Shown: positions 28,148-37,844, counted from the first letter of the stretch. The stretch is DNA of 64,000 bases from Chroococcus sp. FPU101 (GCF_017312365.1 NZ_BLJI01000016.1:1-64000); one strand, 5' to 3'. The notes: generated by a model not told the origin, from the letters alone. Numbers and translations are program-made.

Positions 28148-28249
28148 TAATAGGAAGTGATTAAAGTATAATTGTTTGAGTTCAAGACCTAATTTGATTA
28201 TTGAAATATGCCATTTTTAGAGTTTTATTAACCTTAAGGAGTCACCCTA

Positions 28250-30469
28250 ATGTCTAGTAACTTAGTTTTTAACACGACAATTAATGATCCATCTAATACG
28301 TTTACTGCATATTATACAGCGATCCAATCTCACGTAGAAGCGGCGGGATCATATTGGGGCAACTATCTTCAAGGGAATGCTAGTTTAGAAGTTATTGTTA
28401 ATTTCACTAATAGTATTCCGAGAGCGACTGGAGGAAGTGTTACCTCGTCGTTTGTCAGGAATAACGGAACTTTTAACGTCTTTGAGCAAGGAGCAGCCGC
28501 AGAAATTAGAACAGGAAACGATCCTAATGGTATTGACCCTGACATTGAGATCAATTTTAATCCTGATTATATAATTAATGAACTTTGGTTTGATAACAAT
28601 CCATTTACTAGAATTTCTTCGCTCCCTAGTGATAAAACAGATGCTGTTTCTATCTTTATACATGAGTTAGGTCATGCTTTAGCCTTTAGCGGATGGAGAG
28701 ATGTTTTCAATGGAACATTTCCAGGTGATTATCAATCATCCTTCGACGAAAAAACAATTTTTGACGGTAGCAATTTCTTTTTTGTCGGAAGTCAGGCAAC
28801 CAGTATTTATGGCTCTCCCGTACCCTTAACCTATGGCAATATTTTTCATGTGGGCAACAATTTACCCCGACCTGGATCTGATCTAATTCCCGATCTAATG
28901 AACGGTGTAGTATATTATCGTGGGAATCGCTACAGTATTTCTCCGCTTGATGTCGCTATTCTAGCAGACTCAGGTTTACCCGTTGTTTCAACTCAACCAG
29001 TAATCAGTCTAACCATTAGTCCTAGTAGTGTCTTAGAAAATGGGAATTCAAATCTAATTTATACTTTTACTCGTACTGGTTCCCTCACCAATCCTTTAAC
29101 AGTTAACTTTGGGATAACAGGAACCGCCACAGTGAGTATAGACTATAGCCAAACGGGTGCAACCAGTTTTAACGCAACCACAGGAAGTATTACTTTTGCT
29201 GCTAATTCTGCGACAAAAACTCTAACGATCGATCCTACAGGAGATACCGTTATTGAAACCAATGAAATTATATCTTTAACTCTTGCCAGTAACAGCAACT
29301 ACACCATAGGAACAACCACAGCCGTCACAGGTACGATCACTAACGATGATTTTCCCACTCTTTCGATAAACGATGTTACCCTCACCGAAGGCAATAGCGG
29401 TACCAAAAACGCCACTTTTACCGTTATTCGCACTGGTACAGCTATCCAACCCATTACCGTCAGCTATGGTACGGCTAATGGTACAGCTATCTCTGGCAGT
29501 GATTATACCAATACTTCGGGAACTCTCACTTTTGCGATTAATGAAACGACGAAAACGATTAATGTTCCGATTATTGGAGATACCACAGTTGAATCCAATG
29601 AAACTTTCTTTGTTAATCTAATTAACCCAACTAATGCGACTCTTGCCGATGCTCAAGGTTTGGGGACTATTACTAATGATGATACCGCGACTCAGAATAA
29701 TGTCACTCTCGCTCTTGACTACAGTGGCATTAGTGAAAATAGCTCTACTAACTTTATTTATACTTTCATCCGTACTGGAAGTCTCACTAATTCTCTAGTC
29801 GTTAATTTTAACGTAGCAGGAGGTGCCACACTCAGTACAGACTATGTACAAACAGGTGCGACAAGTTTTACTTCTACTACTGGAAGAGTGACGTTTGCTG
29901 CGGGTGCCTCTAACGCTAATGTTGTGATTAACCCGACGGGAGATACTACACTCGAACTCAATGAAACCGTATCTTTAAAATTGACAACAGGTACAGGTTA
30001 TGCAGTAGGGACTTCATCGGCTGTCAGTGCAACTATTATTAATGATGATGGTACTCGTCGTCAGGTAGGAACCAGTGCCAGGGATGTCATCTTGGGAACT
30101 AATAAAACTGATGTGATTATTGGTGGTTTGGGCAATGACATTCTAACAGGTGGTATTAATGGCGATTTATTTACCTTTCAAAACACTAACGAAGGAATTG
30201 ATCGCATTACTGATTTTACAGCAGGTGATGATTTGATTGTTGTTAAAGGCTCTACTTTTAGCGGTGGTTTGATTTCAGGAGATAATATTACACCTAATCA
30301 ATTGCTCATCGGTACCTCCGCTACGACTGCTACCCACCGTTTTATCTATAATGCAGCGACTGGTGCGTTATCCTTTGATCGAGATGGAACTGGAGCAACA
30401 GCAGCGATACAGTTTGCTACTCTCAATACTGGTTTAGCTTTGAAGTTTGAAGATATTTTCGTCAGTTAA
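28250..30469 (+). CDS. Secreted metalloprotease with Calx-beta repeats and RTX C-terminus
   Basis: This 739-aa protein begins with a zinc-protease-like domain (about 1-245) whose HELGHALAFSG fits HExxHxxxxxG/H. Three Calx-beta domains follow (about 252-370, 375-480, 490-600), each ending in a TxTNDD-type motif. The C-terminal RTX part has one clear nonapeptide region (GGLGNDILTGG), then the same ending as the neighbouring RTX protein: EGIDRI(S/T)DF and RFIYN(A/S)(S/A)TGAL. No N-terminal signal is present, as expected for type I export. It lies 145 bp after the broken RTX gene, with an AAGGAG ribosome site 8 bp before the ATG. It is the best candidate intact cargo of the exporter at 17479. Confidence 0.85.
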   Translation: MSSNLVFNTTINDPSNTFTAYYTAIQSHVEAAGSYWGNYLQGNASLEVIVNFTNSIPRATGGSVTSSFVRNNGTFNVFEQGAAAEIRTGNDPNGIDPDIEINFNPDYIINELWFDNNPFTRISSLPSDKTDAVSIFIHELGHALAFSGWRDVFNGTFPGDYQSSFDEKTIFDGSNFFFVGSQATSIYGSPVPLTYGNIFHVGNNLPRPGSDLIPDLMNGVVYYRGNRYSISPLDVAILADSGLPVVSTQPVISLTISPSSVLENGNSNLIYTFTRTGSLTNPLTVNFGITGTATVSIDYSQTGATSFNATTGSITFAANSATKTLTIDPTGDTVIETNEIISLTLASNSNYTIGTTTAVTGTITNDDFPTLSINDVTLTEGNSGTKNATFTVIRTGTAIQPITVSYGTANGTAISGSDYTNTSGTLTFAINETTKTINVPIIGDTTVESNETFFVNLINPTNATLADAQGLGTITNDDTATQNNVTLALDYSGISENSSTNFIYTFIRTGSLTNSLVVNFNVAGGATLSTDYVQTGATSFTSTTGRVTFAAGASNANVVINPTGDTTLELNETVSLKLTTGTGYAVGTSSAVSATIINDDGTRRQVGTSARDVILGTNKTDVIIGGLGNDILTGGINGDLFTFQNTNEGIDRITDFTAGDDLIVVKGSTFSGGLISGDNITPNQLLIGTSATTATHRFIYNAATGALSFDRDGTGATAAIQFATLNTGLALKFEDIFVS

Positions 30470-30501
30470 TTAAACTTAATCTGTACTTTAATTGGTTGAA
30501 C

Positions 30502-30533
30502 GGCGTGCGCTTGCACGTGAAAAGCGGCATCGC
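30502..30533. repeat. 32-bp dispersed repeat, copy 2
   Basis: GGCGTGCGCTTGCACGTGAA then AAGCGGCATCGC is the second copy, 33 bp after the metalloprotease/RTX stop codon. It differs from the copy at 28116 at three positions. A T-run follows (CGCCTTTTTG), so it may double as a terminator stem. Confidence 0.65.
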
Positions 30534-30697
30534 CTTTTTGTTTAAATGATCGCCTGAGTTCGTGAAGTATCTTCATTGATTCGGCTTTGTTTAATCGTTT
30601 TAAGCAGTAACAGTAATGAGCGAGGAATGATCTTGCAAGCGTGCATGAGTAGTATTTCTACTAACTCCTGTCGCAAATCGTTAATAACATTACCATC

Positions 30698-31666
30698 TTA
30701 TGTCCACTGACGAAAGAAAGAATTTTCTTCCCAAGCATGAGCAGTTAATTGTTCAATAACCTTTAATTCTGAAGCAGGTAACGGTCTAAACGCTTGAGCC
30801 ACTCGAACATTAGCCTCTAATTGCTCTGGGTTTTCTGCGGCAATAATACAACAATCCACGCCTTTTAAAGACATCACATAACCAAACGCTTGATCCATTC
30901 CAGTAAGAACTCCAGATTGGAATAATTTGCCATAAGCAGGAACTTTCATGGCAATTACGCCAATTTTTTTAGCTTGAGTGACAGATAAAACGCTTGTACT
31001 AAAAGGTCGGGGATGGTGAATATCAGCAGCATTGAGCGAAATCAGAGTCGTATCAAAAGGATAACGATTTAAGCCCTCGATGATTATATCTGGTTCATGG
31101 TGTCCTGTAATGCCTGTAAAACGGATGATTTTTTGTTCTTTCGCCTCTTCTACTGCTTTAATCGCACCATTCGAGCTAAAAATTTGTGTTAAATCTTCTG
31201 TAAACGACACATGATGTAATTGCCACAAATCGAGATAATCTGTATTAAGACGTTTGAGCGATCGTTCTAACTCTCTCCAAGCTCCATCTCGATCTCTAAA
31301 ACCCGTTTTACTGGCTAAAAAAATCTCTTTTCGATAGGGGGGTAAAACTTTTCCTAAATAGTCTTCAGATGGGCCATAACTAGCCGCCGTATCATAATAA
31401 CGAATTCCTAAACTTAAGGCCTTTTCGATAATCTCAACTGCGGCGGTTTCCTGTCCTTGCCACGATAAGGGGGTTTTTCCAGCACCACCTAATCCCAGCA
31501 GAGGAACTTTAATTCCAGTATTTCCTAATTCTCGTTCTGGCAGGATACCTATCGGTAATGATAGACGTGCTGAGGTTTGCTGAGATAGTCCTGCACATCC
31601 GACAATCGTACCCGCACTCGCTAGACTGGTTAGAAGAAAATTCCGTCGTGTGAGTTTGCTATCCAT
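30698..31666 (-). CDS. Aldo/keto reductase with Tat-type signal
   Basis: This protein of about 322 aa is an aldo/keto reductase. Its conserved tetrad appears as D in YDTAASYG, Y in AASYGPSEDYLG, K in ASKTGFRD and H in WQLHHV. The start MDSKLTRRNFLLTSLASAG has a twin-arginine motif and a hydrophobic stretch ending near GCAGL, so export or membrane attachment is likely. An upstream ATG and TTG in frame would add 8 or 28 residues that bury the signal; the ATG at 31664-31666 is preferred. Substrate unknown. The IS4-family element begins 70 bp upstream of this start. Confidence 0.85.
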   Translation of the reverse strand: MDSKLTRRNFLLTSLASAGTIVGCAGLSQQTSARLSLPIGILPERELGNTGIKVPLLGLGGAGKTPLSWQGQETAAVEIIEKALSLGIRYYDTAASYGPSEDYLGKVLPPYRKEIFLASKTGFRDRDGAWRELERSLKRLNTDYLDLWQLHHVSFTEDLTQIFSSNGAIKAVEEAKEQKIIRFTGITGHHEPDIIIEGLNRYPFDTTLISLNAADIHHPRPFSTSVLSVTQAKKIGVIAMKVPAYGKLFQSGVLTGMDQAFGYVMSLKGVDCCIIAAENPEQLEANVRVAQAFRPLPASELKVIEQLTAHAWEENSFFRQWT

Positions 31667-31735
31667 CAGATGAAAGCTATTGTTGTACATTGTAAAATTG
31701 TTGTCCACTTTGTAAAAATAGTGTAACAGTTCTGA

Positions 31736-33103
31736 CGGGGTGACAACCAAGCTAAAAAGTAGGGTAGGAGGGACTTAAGGCAATTCGTGGTAAAAAAAGA
31801 TCGGTCTTAAAAATGTTAGCAAACCGATTCAAACAAAATGTTACCTGAATTGTATCGCACTTCATTGTCAAATCAATTAAGTCAAGCTCAATTACTAACT
31901 CTAGAAATTTTGGTCTGGTTGCTTCAAGTTCACAAACAAATAACAATAGAGAAATTAGCCGCTTATTTTCCCTTGCCGATTAAATATAAAAGTCTAGGAA
32001 TACTCCTAAAAATAAGGAAGATTTTAAAAGGTGAGTCTGTTAGATCAATAATTAATCTATGAAGATGAAAGTTCCCTTATTTTTGAGTTCGTTCTACGTC
32101 CGCCACCATATTCAAAGACTTCTGAAATTATCAGCTATGTCAGTAACATTAATTTGGTTGCCCTTAATTGAAGCCATTATAAAACTCAAGTTTACGAAAG
32201 GAGAAAGATTATATTTAGCTATTGATAGAACGCAGTGGTCAGACAAAAACTTATTTATGATAGCAGTGATAATCGAGAAAAGAGCCGTGCCAATTTACTG
32301 GCAATTTTTAGAGAAGAAAGGAGCCAGTAATTTAGTCGAACAACAAGCTCTAATCCGTCCTGTTTTAAAGCTCTTAAAAAGTTATGAACTGGTCGTGTTA
32401 GGAGATCGTGAATTTTATAGCGTAGAACGGGCGAAGTGTTTGAAATCAAACAAAGTATACTTGGTCTTACGTCAAAAAAAAGACACTTGTATCCAAGAAA
32501 AAGGTAAAAATTATCAACGATTAGATAGTTTAGATATTACCCCTGGAGTAAAAAGATTTTTAACAGGTCTTAAAGCGAGAAAAGAAAAAGGATTTAGTAA
32601 AGGAGCAATCGGCATCTAGAGCGAAAAGAAAGTATCGCGGTAATCTTGATGAAGAACAACTTGGTATTTGCTGACCAATCTCCCTAACTTCTTAGAAGCC
32701 ATTACCGCCTACAAAAAACGAGCCGGGATTGAAGCAATGTTTAAAGATTGTAAAAGCGGTGGCTATAATTTAGAAGCTTCAAAGGCTTCAAATGAGAGAG
32801 CGACTCGATTAGTCTTATTAATCGCTATAGCTGATACATTTTCAACTTTAAAAGGACAATCCATTAGATAGCGGGGACAAGAAGAATATGTCGGTCGAAA
32901 AAGAAAAGTCAAGAATATTCTGACAAAAAATAGTCATTTTTGGCTTGGATTATATGGGGATGTGTGGATGATTGCTCAAACATTTGTCAAGGATTGGGTG
33001 GAGCAATTAATAGGACTTAATCTTAATAAACTGCCATTTTATCAAAGGGGTTACAGAGCTATAAACCTGAGCCAACAAGCTTTTTAGCTTGCTTGTCACC
33101 CCG
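31736..33103 (+). mobile_element. IS4-family insertion sequence, decayed, with both inverted repeats
   Basis: Terminal inverted repeats of 24 bp bound the element: the left one at 31736-31759 begins CGGGGTGACAA, and the right one at 33080-33103 is its complement with one mismatch. The size is 1368 bp. Inside lies an IS4-type transposase broken by shifts and a stop. I see no clear target duplication: flanks are GTTCTGA and CCAATGT. It separates the aldo/keto reductase from the S33 peptidase and is probably immobile by itself. Confidence 0.8.
31838..33087 (+). pseudogene. Broken IS4-family transposase
   Basis: The transposase is readable in pieces: 31838-32062 (N-terminal helix region), 32059-32619 (catalytic core with IDRTQW and GDREFYSVERAK, the first two Asp of the DDE triad), and 32668-33087 (YKKRAGIEAMFKDCKSGGYN with the Glu region). 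Frames change near 32060 and again between 32610 and 32670. A TAG at 32869-32871 interrupts the last piece, which then reads on in frame (GQEEYVGRKRK...) to a stop at 33087. Reading across these lesions gives a near full-length protein, so decay is recent. Confidence 0.8.
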
Positions 33104-33420
33104 CCAATGTTTATGGTCATTTGACTTTGCGAGCGCGCTGTTCAGCTATCCTGCTTCAATGCCATCAACGCTAGAAGTAAAACGTAGATGAGGAGTAATA
33201 AACGGTGCCTTTCTCTCGGCTTTGTGAATGCTTAACTCAAGAGCTAATCCACTTTGCAGGTCGCCTTAGTTAGTTGTTTGAATCATCCCGTTTCTCCTTT
33301 AAATTTCAGCAGAATTACTGTAATCAGAGAGTAATTTGTCAATAATTTCTTTTTTATAGCATTCATCATCTTCGCTACACTACCAAATCGCTTCAAACGA
33401 TAATGGTAAAAAACTGCATC
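33104..33420. other. 317-bp gap with a broken short reading frame
   Basis: On the minus strand, 33286 to 33146, an AAGGAGA site precedes ATG and reads MIQTTN, stop, then GDLQSGLALELSIHKAERKA and on to SSVDGIEAG before a second stop in the same frame. It looks like a small gene with one nonsense codon; I recognise no family. The rest shows no feature. Confidence 0.35.
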
Positions 33421-34998
33421 TCAATTGTCTGAGCTTAAAGAGAACGGCTGATAATTCTGTTTGCAAATGGTTCCCTCTGGTGGCAACTCGCCTTTGATGA
33501 AGTAATTGGTAATGTACTCACTGGCGCACTGACTAGGATTTAGGAAGACGGTGTGTCCGTAGCCATCAACGGTTAGCAAACGAGCGCGAGCAAGCGCACG
33601 AGACATAGCAACTGACCCTTCATAAGGTGTAGACGGATCGTAGGTATTCCCAATCACCAAGATGGGATTAGCAGTAGGATGATCCCAGGGCCCGATGTAG
33701 CGATCTGCGGATCTGGTTGGCCAGGTGGCGCAAGCTTGGTCACCCCAAGAGGCGTTAGGGCCGACAGCCCCCGCCCGCTTAAAAGCAATAACAGCTAGTT
33801 GACGGTAAACCTCTGGGTTACGCGGGTTGAGAGTGTCGGCACAGGCTACTGAAAACCACCCAACGTCAGGTGTTATGACAGGAATGGTCGAAGGATCGCT
33901 TGAGGTTGCTGGTAGAGCCTCCCACACTTTTTGTAGCAGAGCGGCCGCTCCATGCCATCCCTTGAACCCACCAAATTCCTGCACAACAAAAAGATCGCCG
34001 CTTAAGCCATAAATCAGCACAGCGTAGGTGATTGTCTTCCCGTTGATGACTACGGGTTGCTTGCGTAACTTCTCTAACAAGGCGGTGAACTTAGCCTGGG
34101 TTGCTGCTGCACTGCCCGCAGAGAACGCACAGCGATCGCTCTTTGTCTGACCACAAAGCTCCAACAATCTTTTCAACGTTCTCGCACTACCCAAATCTGA
34201 GCCGATCCGTAATGAGATGCTGAGACGGGCATCATCTTTACCACCATTGTTCCAAGCCTTCTCTGGGTCAATGTTACCGTCTAGAACCATCGCTCTCACT
34301 TTGTCGGGAAACAAATTCGCATAGACTGCCCCCAAAATAGTGCCATAGGACAACCCAATATAGTCCAACATTGGCTCACCGACAGCGCGACGCAACAGAT
34401 CCATATCCTTTGCCACATCTGTCGTAGAGATATGGGCGAGTAGGTTGCCACTACGCTGTTTACACAACTGACCCAAGCGAGTATAACCCTGAATCCAGTT
34501 TTCTGTCTCAGCCTCACCAACGGGAAATCCCTGTGGCAGTTGAGCAAAAAAGCGATTCTCTTCCTCCTCATTGGCAAAGCACTGCACGGCTGTACTATCG
34601 CCAATACCACGGGGGTCAAAGCTGATGAGATCAAAACGTTTTACCAACTCGCTTGGGAACTTGCCCAACCAAGCGGGAAGCTCCTCTGTACCTGGGCCTC
34701 CAGGCCCACCTGGATTTAAAAAGAGGGAGCCAATTCGACGCCTCTGATCTGTGGCGGAATGTTTAATGACCGCAAGCTCAATGGATTCGCCACTCGGATT
34801 TTTATAGTCAAGCGGAACTTGAGCCGTAGCACATAGAAACCCCTTCTGAGTAGGTTCAGTGCAGGGCTGCCAGTTTAGCTTCGGTACTTGAGGAGTGGGT
34901 GCTGTTGCAGGAGCAGCATTGTTGGTAGATGCGACGGCTAAGGGGAGAATCAAAAAGCAAGTAGCCAGTACAACTTTTAGGCATTGGGGGAGAATCAT
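33421..34998 (-). CDS. Secreted alpha/beta-hydrolase, peptidase S33/TAP family
   Basis: A protein of about 525 aa resembling secreted tripeptidyl/prolyl aminopeptidases. It has an N-terminal signal (MILPQCLKVVLATCFLILPL), the oxyanion region NPGGPGGPG, nucleophile Ser in GLSYGT, and a TAP-like C-terminal part with Asp in GNTYDPSTP and His in GYGHTVFLNPSQCASEY. Pairs of Cys suggest export and disulphides. A TTG start 19 codons upstream is possible but buries the signal; the ATG is preferred. It is bordered by decayed insertion sequences on both sides and has somewhat higher G+C than its surroundings, which hints at transfer. Confidence 0.85.
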   Translation of the reverse strand: MILPQCLKVVLATCFLILPLAVASTNNAAPATAPTPQVPKLNWQPCTEPTQKGFLCATAQVPLDYKNPSGESIELAVIKHSATDQRRRIGSLFLNPGGPGGPGTEELPAWLGKFPSELVKRFDLISFDPRGIGDSTAVQCFANEEEENRFFAQLPQGFPVGEAETENWIQGYTRLGQLCKQRSGNLLAHISTTDVAKDMDLLRRAVGEPMLDYIGLSYGTILGAVYANLFPDKVRAMVLDGNIDPEKAWNNGGKDDARLSISLRIGSDLGSARTLKRLLELCGQTKSDRCAFSAGSAAATQAKFTALLEKLRKQPVVINGKTITYAVLIYGLSGDLFVVQEFGGFKGWHGAAALLQKVWEALPATSSDPSTIPVITPDVGWFSVACADTLNPRNPEVYRQLAVIAFKRAGAVGPNASWGDQACATWPTRSADRYIGPWDHPTANPILVIGNTYDPSTPYEGSVAMSRALARARLLTVDGYGHTVFLNPSQCASEYITNYFIKGELPPEGTICKQNYQPFSLSSDN

Positions 34999-35226
34999 CT
35001 TATTAAGCAACAAAGCTAGGAATCGAGAGAACCAAGTTAGGGTTGATACCGACAAACTAGGGATTAGTAAACCATATTTTTTGTGCTGTTATCAAAAACA
35101 TTCGTTAAGAAAAATTAAAAATATAAAATATTTAACTTAACATTATCCATGTGGAACTGGTGCTGACAAAATCAAAGCGTTAATCTATAATCCAATTCCA
35201 TTGCTACTCAAAACCATTAAACTAAT

Positions 35227-36195
35227 ATGTTTTTGATACATACCTCCGTCGCACAAGCACCATTATTGGCCGCGGCAGTAGTGGGAGCCTGTCGAGGAGA
35301 AGGTTGGGATGTCCCCTTACAACCCAGATTCCTCTCTGTGTTATTTGAGAAATTACTTGGTTTTGTAGCTGATTTTAAGACTCTTGAATCGACAACTCCG
35401 CAGGTTATACGTGATGCTCTTCCATTCTTAGAGCAACGCCGTGAACTGATAGAACTGATGGTAACAGTAGAAATCCTTTGTGATCCGATTCCGTCCTGGT
35501 TATCAACCTCGGTAGAACAATGGGCTAACGCGTTAGAAGTGGAAGACAGTAGCCTGTTACTCGCAAGAGATCTAGCGCAAAATGCAACGGCAACAGCAAT
35601 GGCTGATTTTTATCGCCTCAACTGGATTGGTACGCTGGATCTAAAACAGTCTGATTTTCAAAACAAGCTTGCCCGAGATGGAATGAAGGCATGGGCCTTA
35701 ACGGTCGAGGCTGATCTAGAAGAAGCCCGACGCTGGAATAAGTTAGAGAACTGCCCAGCAGGTAGTCTTGGGCGAGCTTTATGGGATTTTTATCAGAAGC
35801 GAGGGTTTGCTGTTCCTGGAAACCCTGGAGCAGCTAATAATGCTCTAGCCCACCATGATTGGATTCATGTCTTAGCTGACTACGACACTACGCCGCTCGG
35901 AGAAATGGAAGTAACAGCTTTTATGGCAAGCTCGAGTCGTTTGCCAGGAGCGACATTAGGATTTATTGGAACGGTCAGCATTTATGAAAGTGGCTTACTA
36001 CCCAGTCTTGTAGTTCCACCAGGGTATAACCATTCATTGTCGGTGCCACTGGCTCCAGAGCGAATTGCTGATGCGATTCGACGGGGTAAAGCTTGTAATC
36101 AAGATCCTCTAATAACTGACTACTTTGCGATCGCATTTTGCCCTCTTGATGAACTCCGTCGCTCTTGGGGCATCCCTGAGAAGAAATACCTCTAG
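35227..36195 (+). CDS. Coq4-like protein
   Basis: This 322-aa protein carries HHDWIHVLADYDTTPLGE, an exact fit to the Coq4 zinc motif HDxxH-(x)11-E. The motif lies in the C-terminal half (about 215-235), preceded by GRALWDFYQKRGF, also Coq4-like. Coq4 proteins act in quinone biosynthesis; the homologues in cyanobacteria lack a proven role. The N-terminal half (about 1-150) is helical and resembles a TerB/tellurite-like bundle by composition only, so a two-domain protein is possible. No operon partner is nearby. ATG is the first codon of the frame. Confidence 0.6.
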   Translation: MFLIHTSVAQAPLLAAAVVGACRGEGWDVPLQPRFLSVLFEKLLGFVADFKTLESTTPQVIRDALPFLEQRRELIELMVTVEILCDPIPSWLSTSVEQWANALEVEDSSLLLARDLAQNATATAMADFYRLNWIGTLDLKQSDFQNKLARDGMKAWALTVEADLEEARRWNKLENCPAGSLGRALWDFYQKRGFAVPGNPGAANNALAHHDWIHVLADYDTTPLGEMEVTAFMASSSRLPGATLGFIGTVSIYESGLLPSLVVPPGYNHSLSVPLAPERIADAIRRGKACNQDPLITDYFAIAFCPLDELRRSWGIPEKKYL

Positions 36196-36432
36196 ACAAA
36201 AACGGCTCTATCAAAAAAATTACTCTATTGACCCTGCCGCCAGATGGGGAGACAAGTATTCTATAAACTCTGCCCAATCAGGTTTACAGCCTTTAGACCC
36301 TAAAAAAGCTCGTCTAGCCATTTCATTAAAAAACAGAAAAACTTAACAAGAGAATTAGCTTTGATGATTAGTGATCGTTTATTGAGGCTCAAACAGCCGA
36401 GGTACAAGTTTTGCTCTTTTTAAAAGCTAATA

Positions 36433-37585
36433 CCATTTTTCTAAAAGTGTGAGAGACTTAGATAAAGAAAGAAAAGGTAAAAATATGAGTGGAGTTCCTC
36501 AGATAAAAATTAAGGAATCTGTCGAAGAGTTAAAAGAGTTAATGAAAAAGCAGAAAACTGGAATTGGATTTGCCAAAGTCCAGACCCTGTATTTATTTAA
36601 GATTAAAGCAGTAGAGACAGTCAGACATTTAGCCGTGTTAGTGGGACGAGGAGAAAGCACGATTCACCGATGGTTAAAAGTTTATAGAGAAAGAGGAATA
36701 AAATCTTTATTGAAAGAAGAAGAGGCAGAAGAAACATCATCAGGACAGTCAGGAAGAACTGAAATAATTAATGTAGAAACGGCAGCCGCTATTCAGCAAG
36801 AATTGAAGGAGGAAGAAGGATTTTCTTCCGATCGAGAAGTACAGCAGTGGTTAGAGATAGTAAAAGGAATTAAAATTCATTATATAAGTGTTTGGAGAAT
36901 CTGTCGTTATGAATTTCAAGCAAAGTTAAAGATACCTCGCCCTCAGAGTAACAAACAAGCCCAAGGAGAGCTAAATAAATTTAAACTAGAATTCTCAGAT
37001 AAACTGATGGAACTGGTATTAAGAATTAAAAGTAAAATGGGAAAAACTCAAAATATTCGTTACTGGTGTGGTGATGAAACACGACTAGGGCTTCAAACAA
37101 TCGGCGGAAAAAAGTTAACTTTAAAAGGAGTTAAGCCTTGTGGCGAGAAGCAATGGAAATTTGATTATTACTATCTTTATGGTTTAGTTGAACCAAAAAC
37201 AGGAGAGACTTTTTAGGATGAATTCTCTCATTTAAATACTCAATGCTTTGCCTTATTTTTAGAGCTTTTCAGCCGGAACTATTCCGAGGAAATCCAGATT
37301 TTACAACTGGATAATGCTTCCCGTCATACCACTAAGAATTTAGTCGTGCCAGACAACATTATTCTTCTTTTTCAGCCGCCTTATACTCCCGAAGTCTAAT
37401 CCAATCGAAAGATTATGGGAACATCTCAAAAGCTTCTTAAAATGGAGAAACTTTAAAAATCTTGATAAGCTAAGAGATGCAGTCAGCCAAATTTTGACAA
37501 AATTTAATAAAGATATTATTCAATCCTTGACAGGATGGGACTTCATTCTTAATGCCTTATCTCTCTCAGGTATTTAGAAAATTGG
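36433..37585 (+). mobile_element. IS630-family insertion sequence, decayed
   Basis: Imperfect inverted repeats of about 25 bp bound the element. The left end reads CCATTTTTCTAAAAGTGTGA and the right end complements CCAATTTTCTAAATACCTGA; about five positions differ. TA lies on both sides (36431-36432 and 37586-37587), as expected of IS630/Tc1-type insertion at TA. The size is 1153 bp. The transposase inside is inactivated by a stop and a frameshift. Confidence 0.82.
36485..37577 (+). pseudogene. Broken IS630-family transposase
   Basis: The ATG at 36485 begins an IS630-type transposase with a helix-turn-helix (VRHLAVLVGRGESTIHRWLK) and the first catalytic Asp in YWCGDETRLGLQT. A TAG at 37214-37216 stops it, but the frame continues through DEFSHLNTQCFALFLELF and LQLDNASRHTTKN (second Asp) to PPYTPE. 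One extra base near 37398 then shifts the frame, and the end SNPIERLWEHLKSFLKW (the Glu) follows in a new frame to the stop at 37577. All three DDE residues are therefore recognisable. Confidence 0.85.
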
Positions 37586-37588
37586 TAT

Positions 37589-37655
37589 AAGTCCGTGATA
37601 AGGATTGAACTCATGACCTCACCTTGACCAAAGGTCTAGCACTTTAGACAATCCC
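37589..37655 (-). other. tRNA-like 3' half, probable relic
   Basis: Read on the minus strand, a T-arm ATGAG-TTCAATC-CTTAT is followed by CACGGAC, as in the 3' part of a tRNA. An imperfect anticodon-like arm (ACCT/AGGT around TTGGTCA) precedes it. No matching 5' acceptor strand or D-arm is seen. It lies next to the IS630 right end. Too degenerate to call a gene. Confidence 0.25.
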
Positions 37656-37844
37656 AATCTTGGTGATTTAGGAATTCAATATTTTGGTTTTTCCTCAAAC
37701 TCTCAGGTTACTATTTTTGGAAAATTAGAGGCTGTTAATCGTATTAGCTATTAGATTGATGATAACGGGCATCAAATCTACTGTATATTGATCAAGACGA
37801 GAGATAATGCCATTTTTGAACTAAAAACCGAGCATCAAACCTAG
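37647..37844 (+). pseudogene. Gene fragment with an internal stop
   Basis: An open stretch reads GDLGIQYFGFSSNSQVTIFG then EAVNRISY, a TAG at 37752-37754, and continues in the same frame with IDDNGHQIYCILIKTRDNAI to a stop at 37844. The composition is protein-like on both sides of the TAG, and no start codon is visible. I recognise no family. It sits in the debris between the IS630 copy and psbT. Confidence 0.35.

Noticed and set aside
29373-29621. 82-codon frame inside the metalloprotease gene
   Set aside because: An alternate frame of Calx-beta repeats, with no support.
26525-30469. CRISPR array
   Set aside because: The repeats here are protein-coding RTX and Calx-beta modules, and no short direct repeats with uniform spacers were seen anywhere in the window.
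36196-36432. Short frames after the Coq4-like gene (TRELALMISDRLLRLKQPRY and others)
   Set aside because: Possibly a gene cut by the IS630 element, but no family was recognised and no continuation found on the other side.
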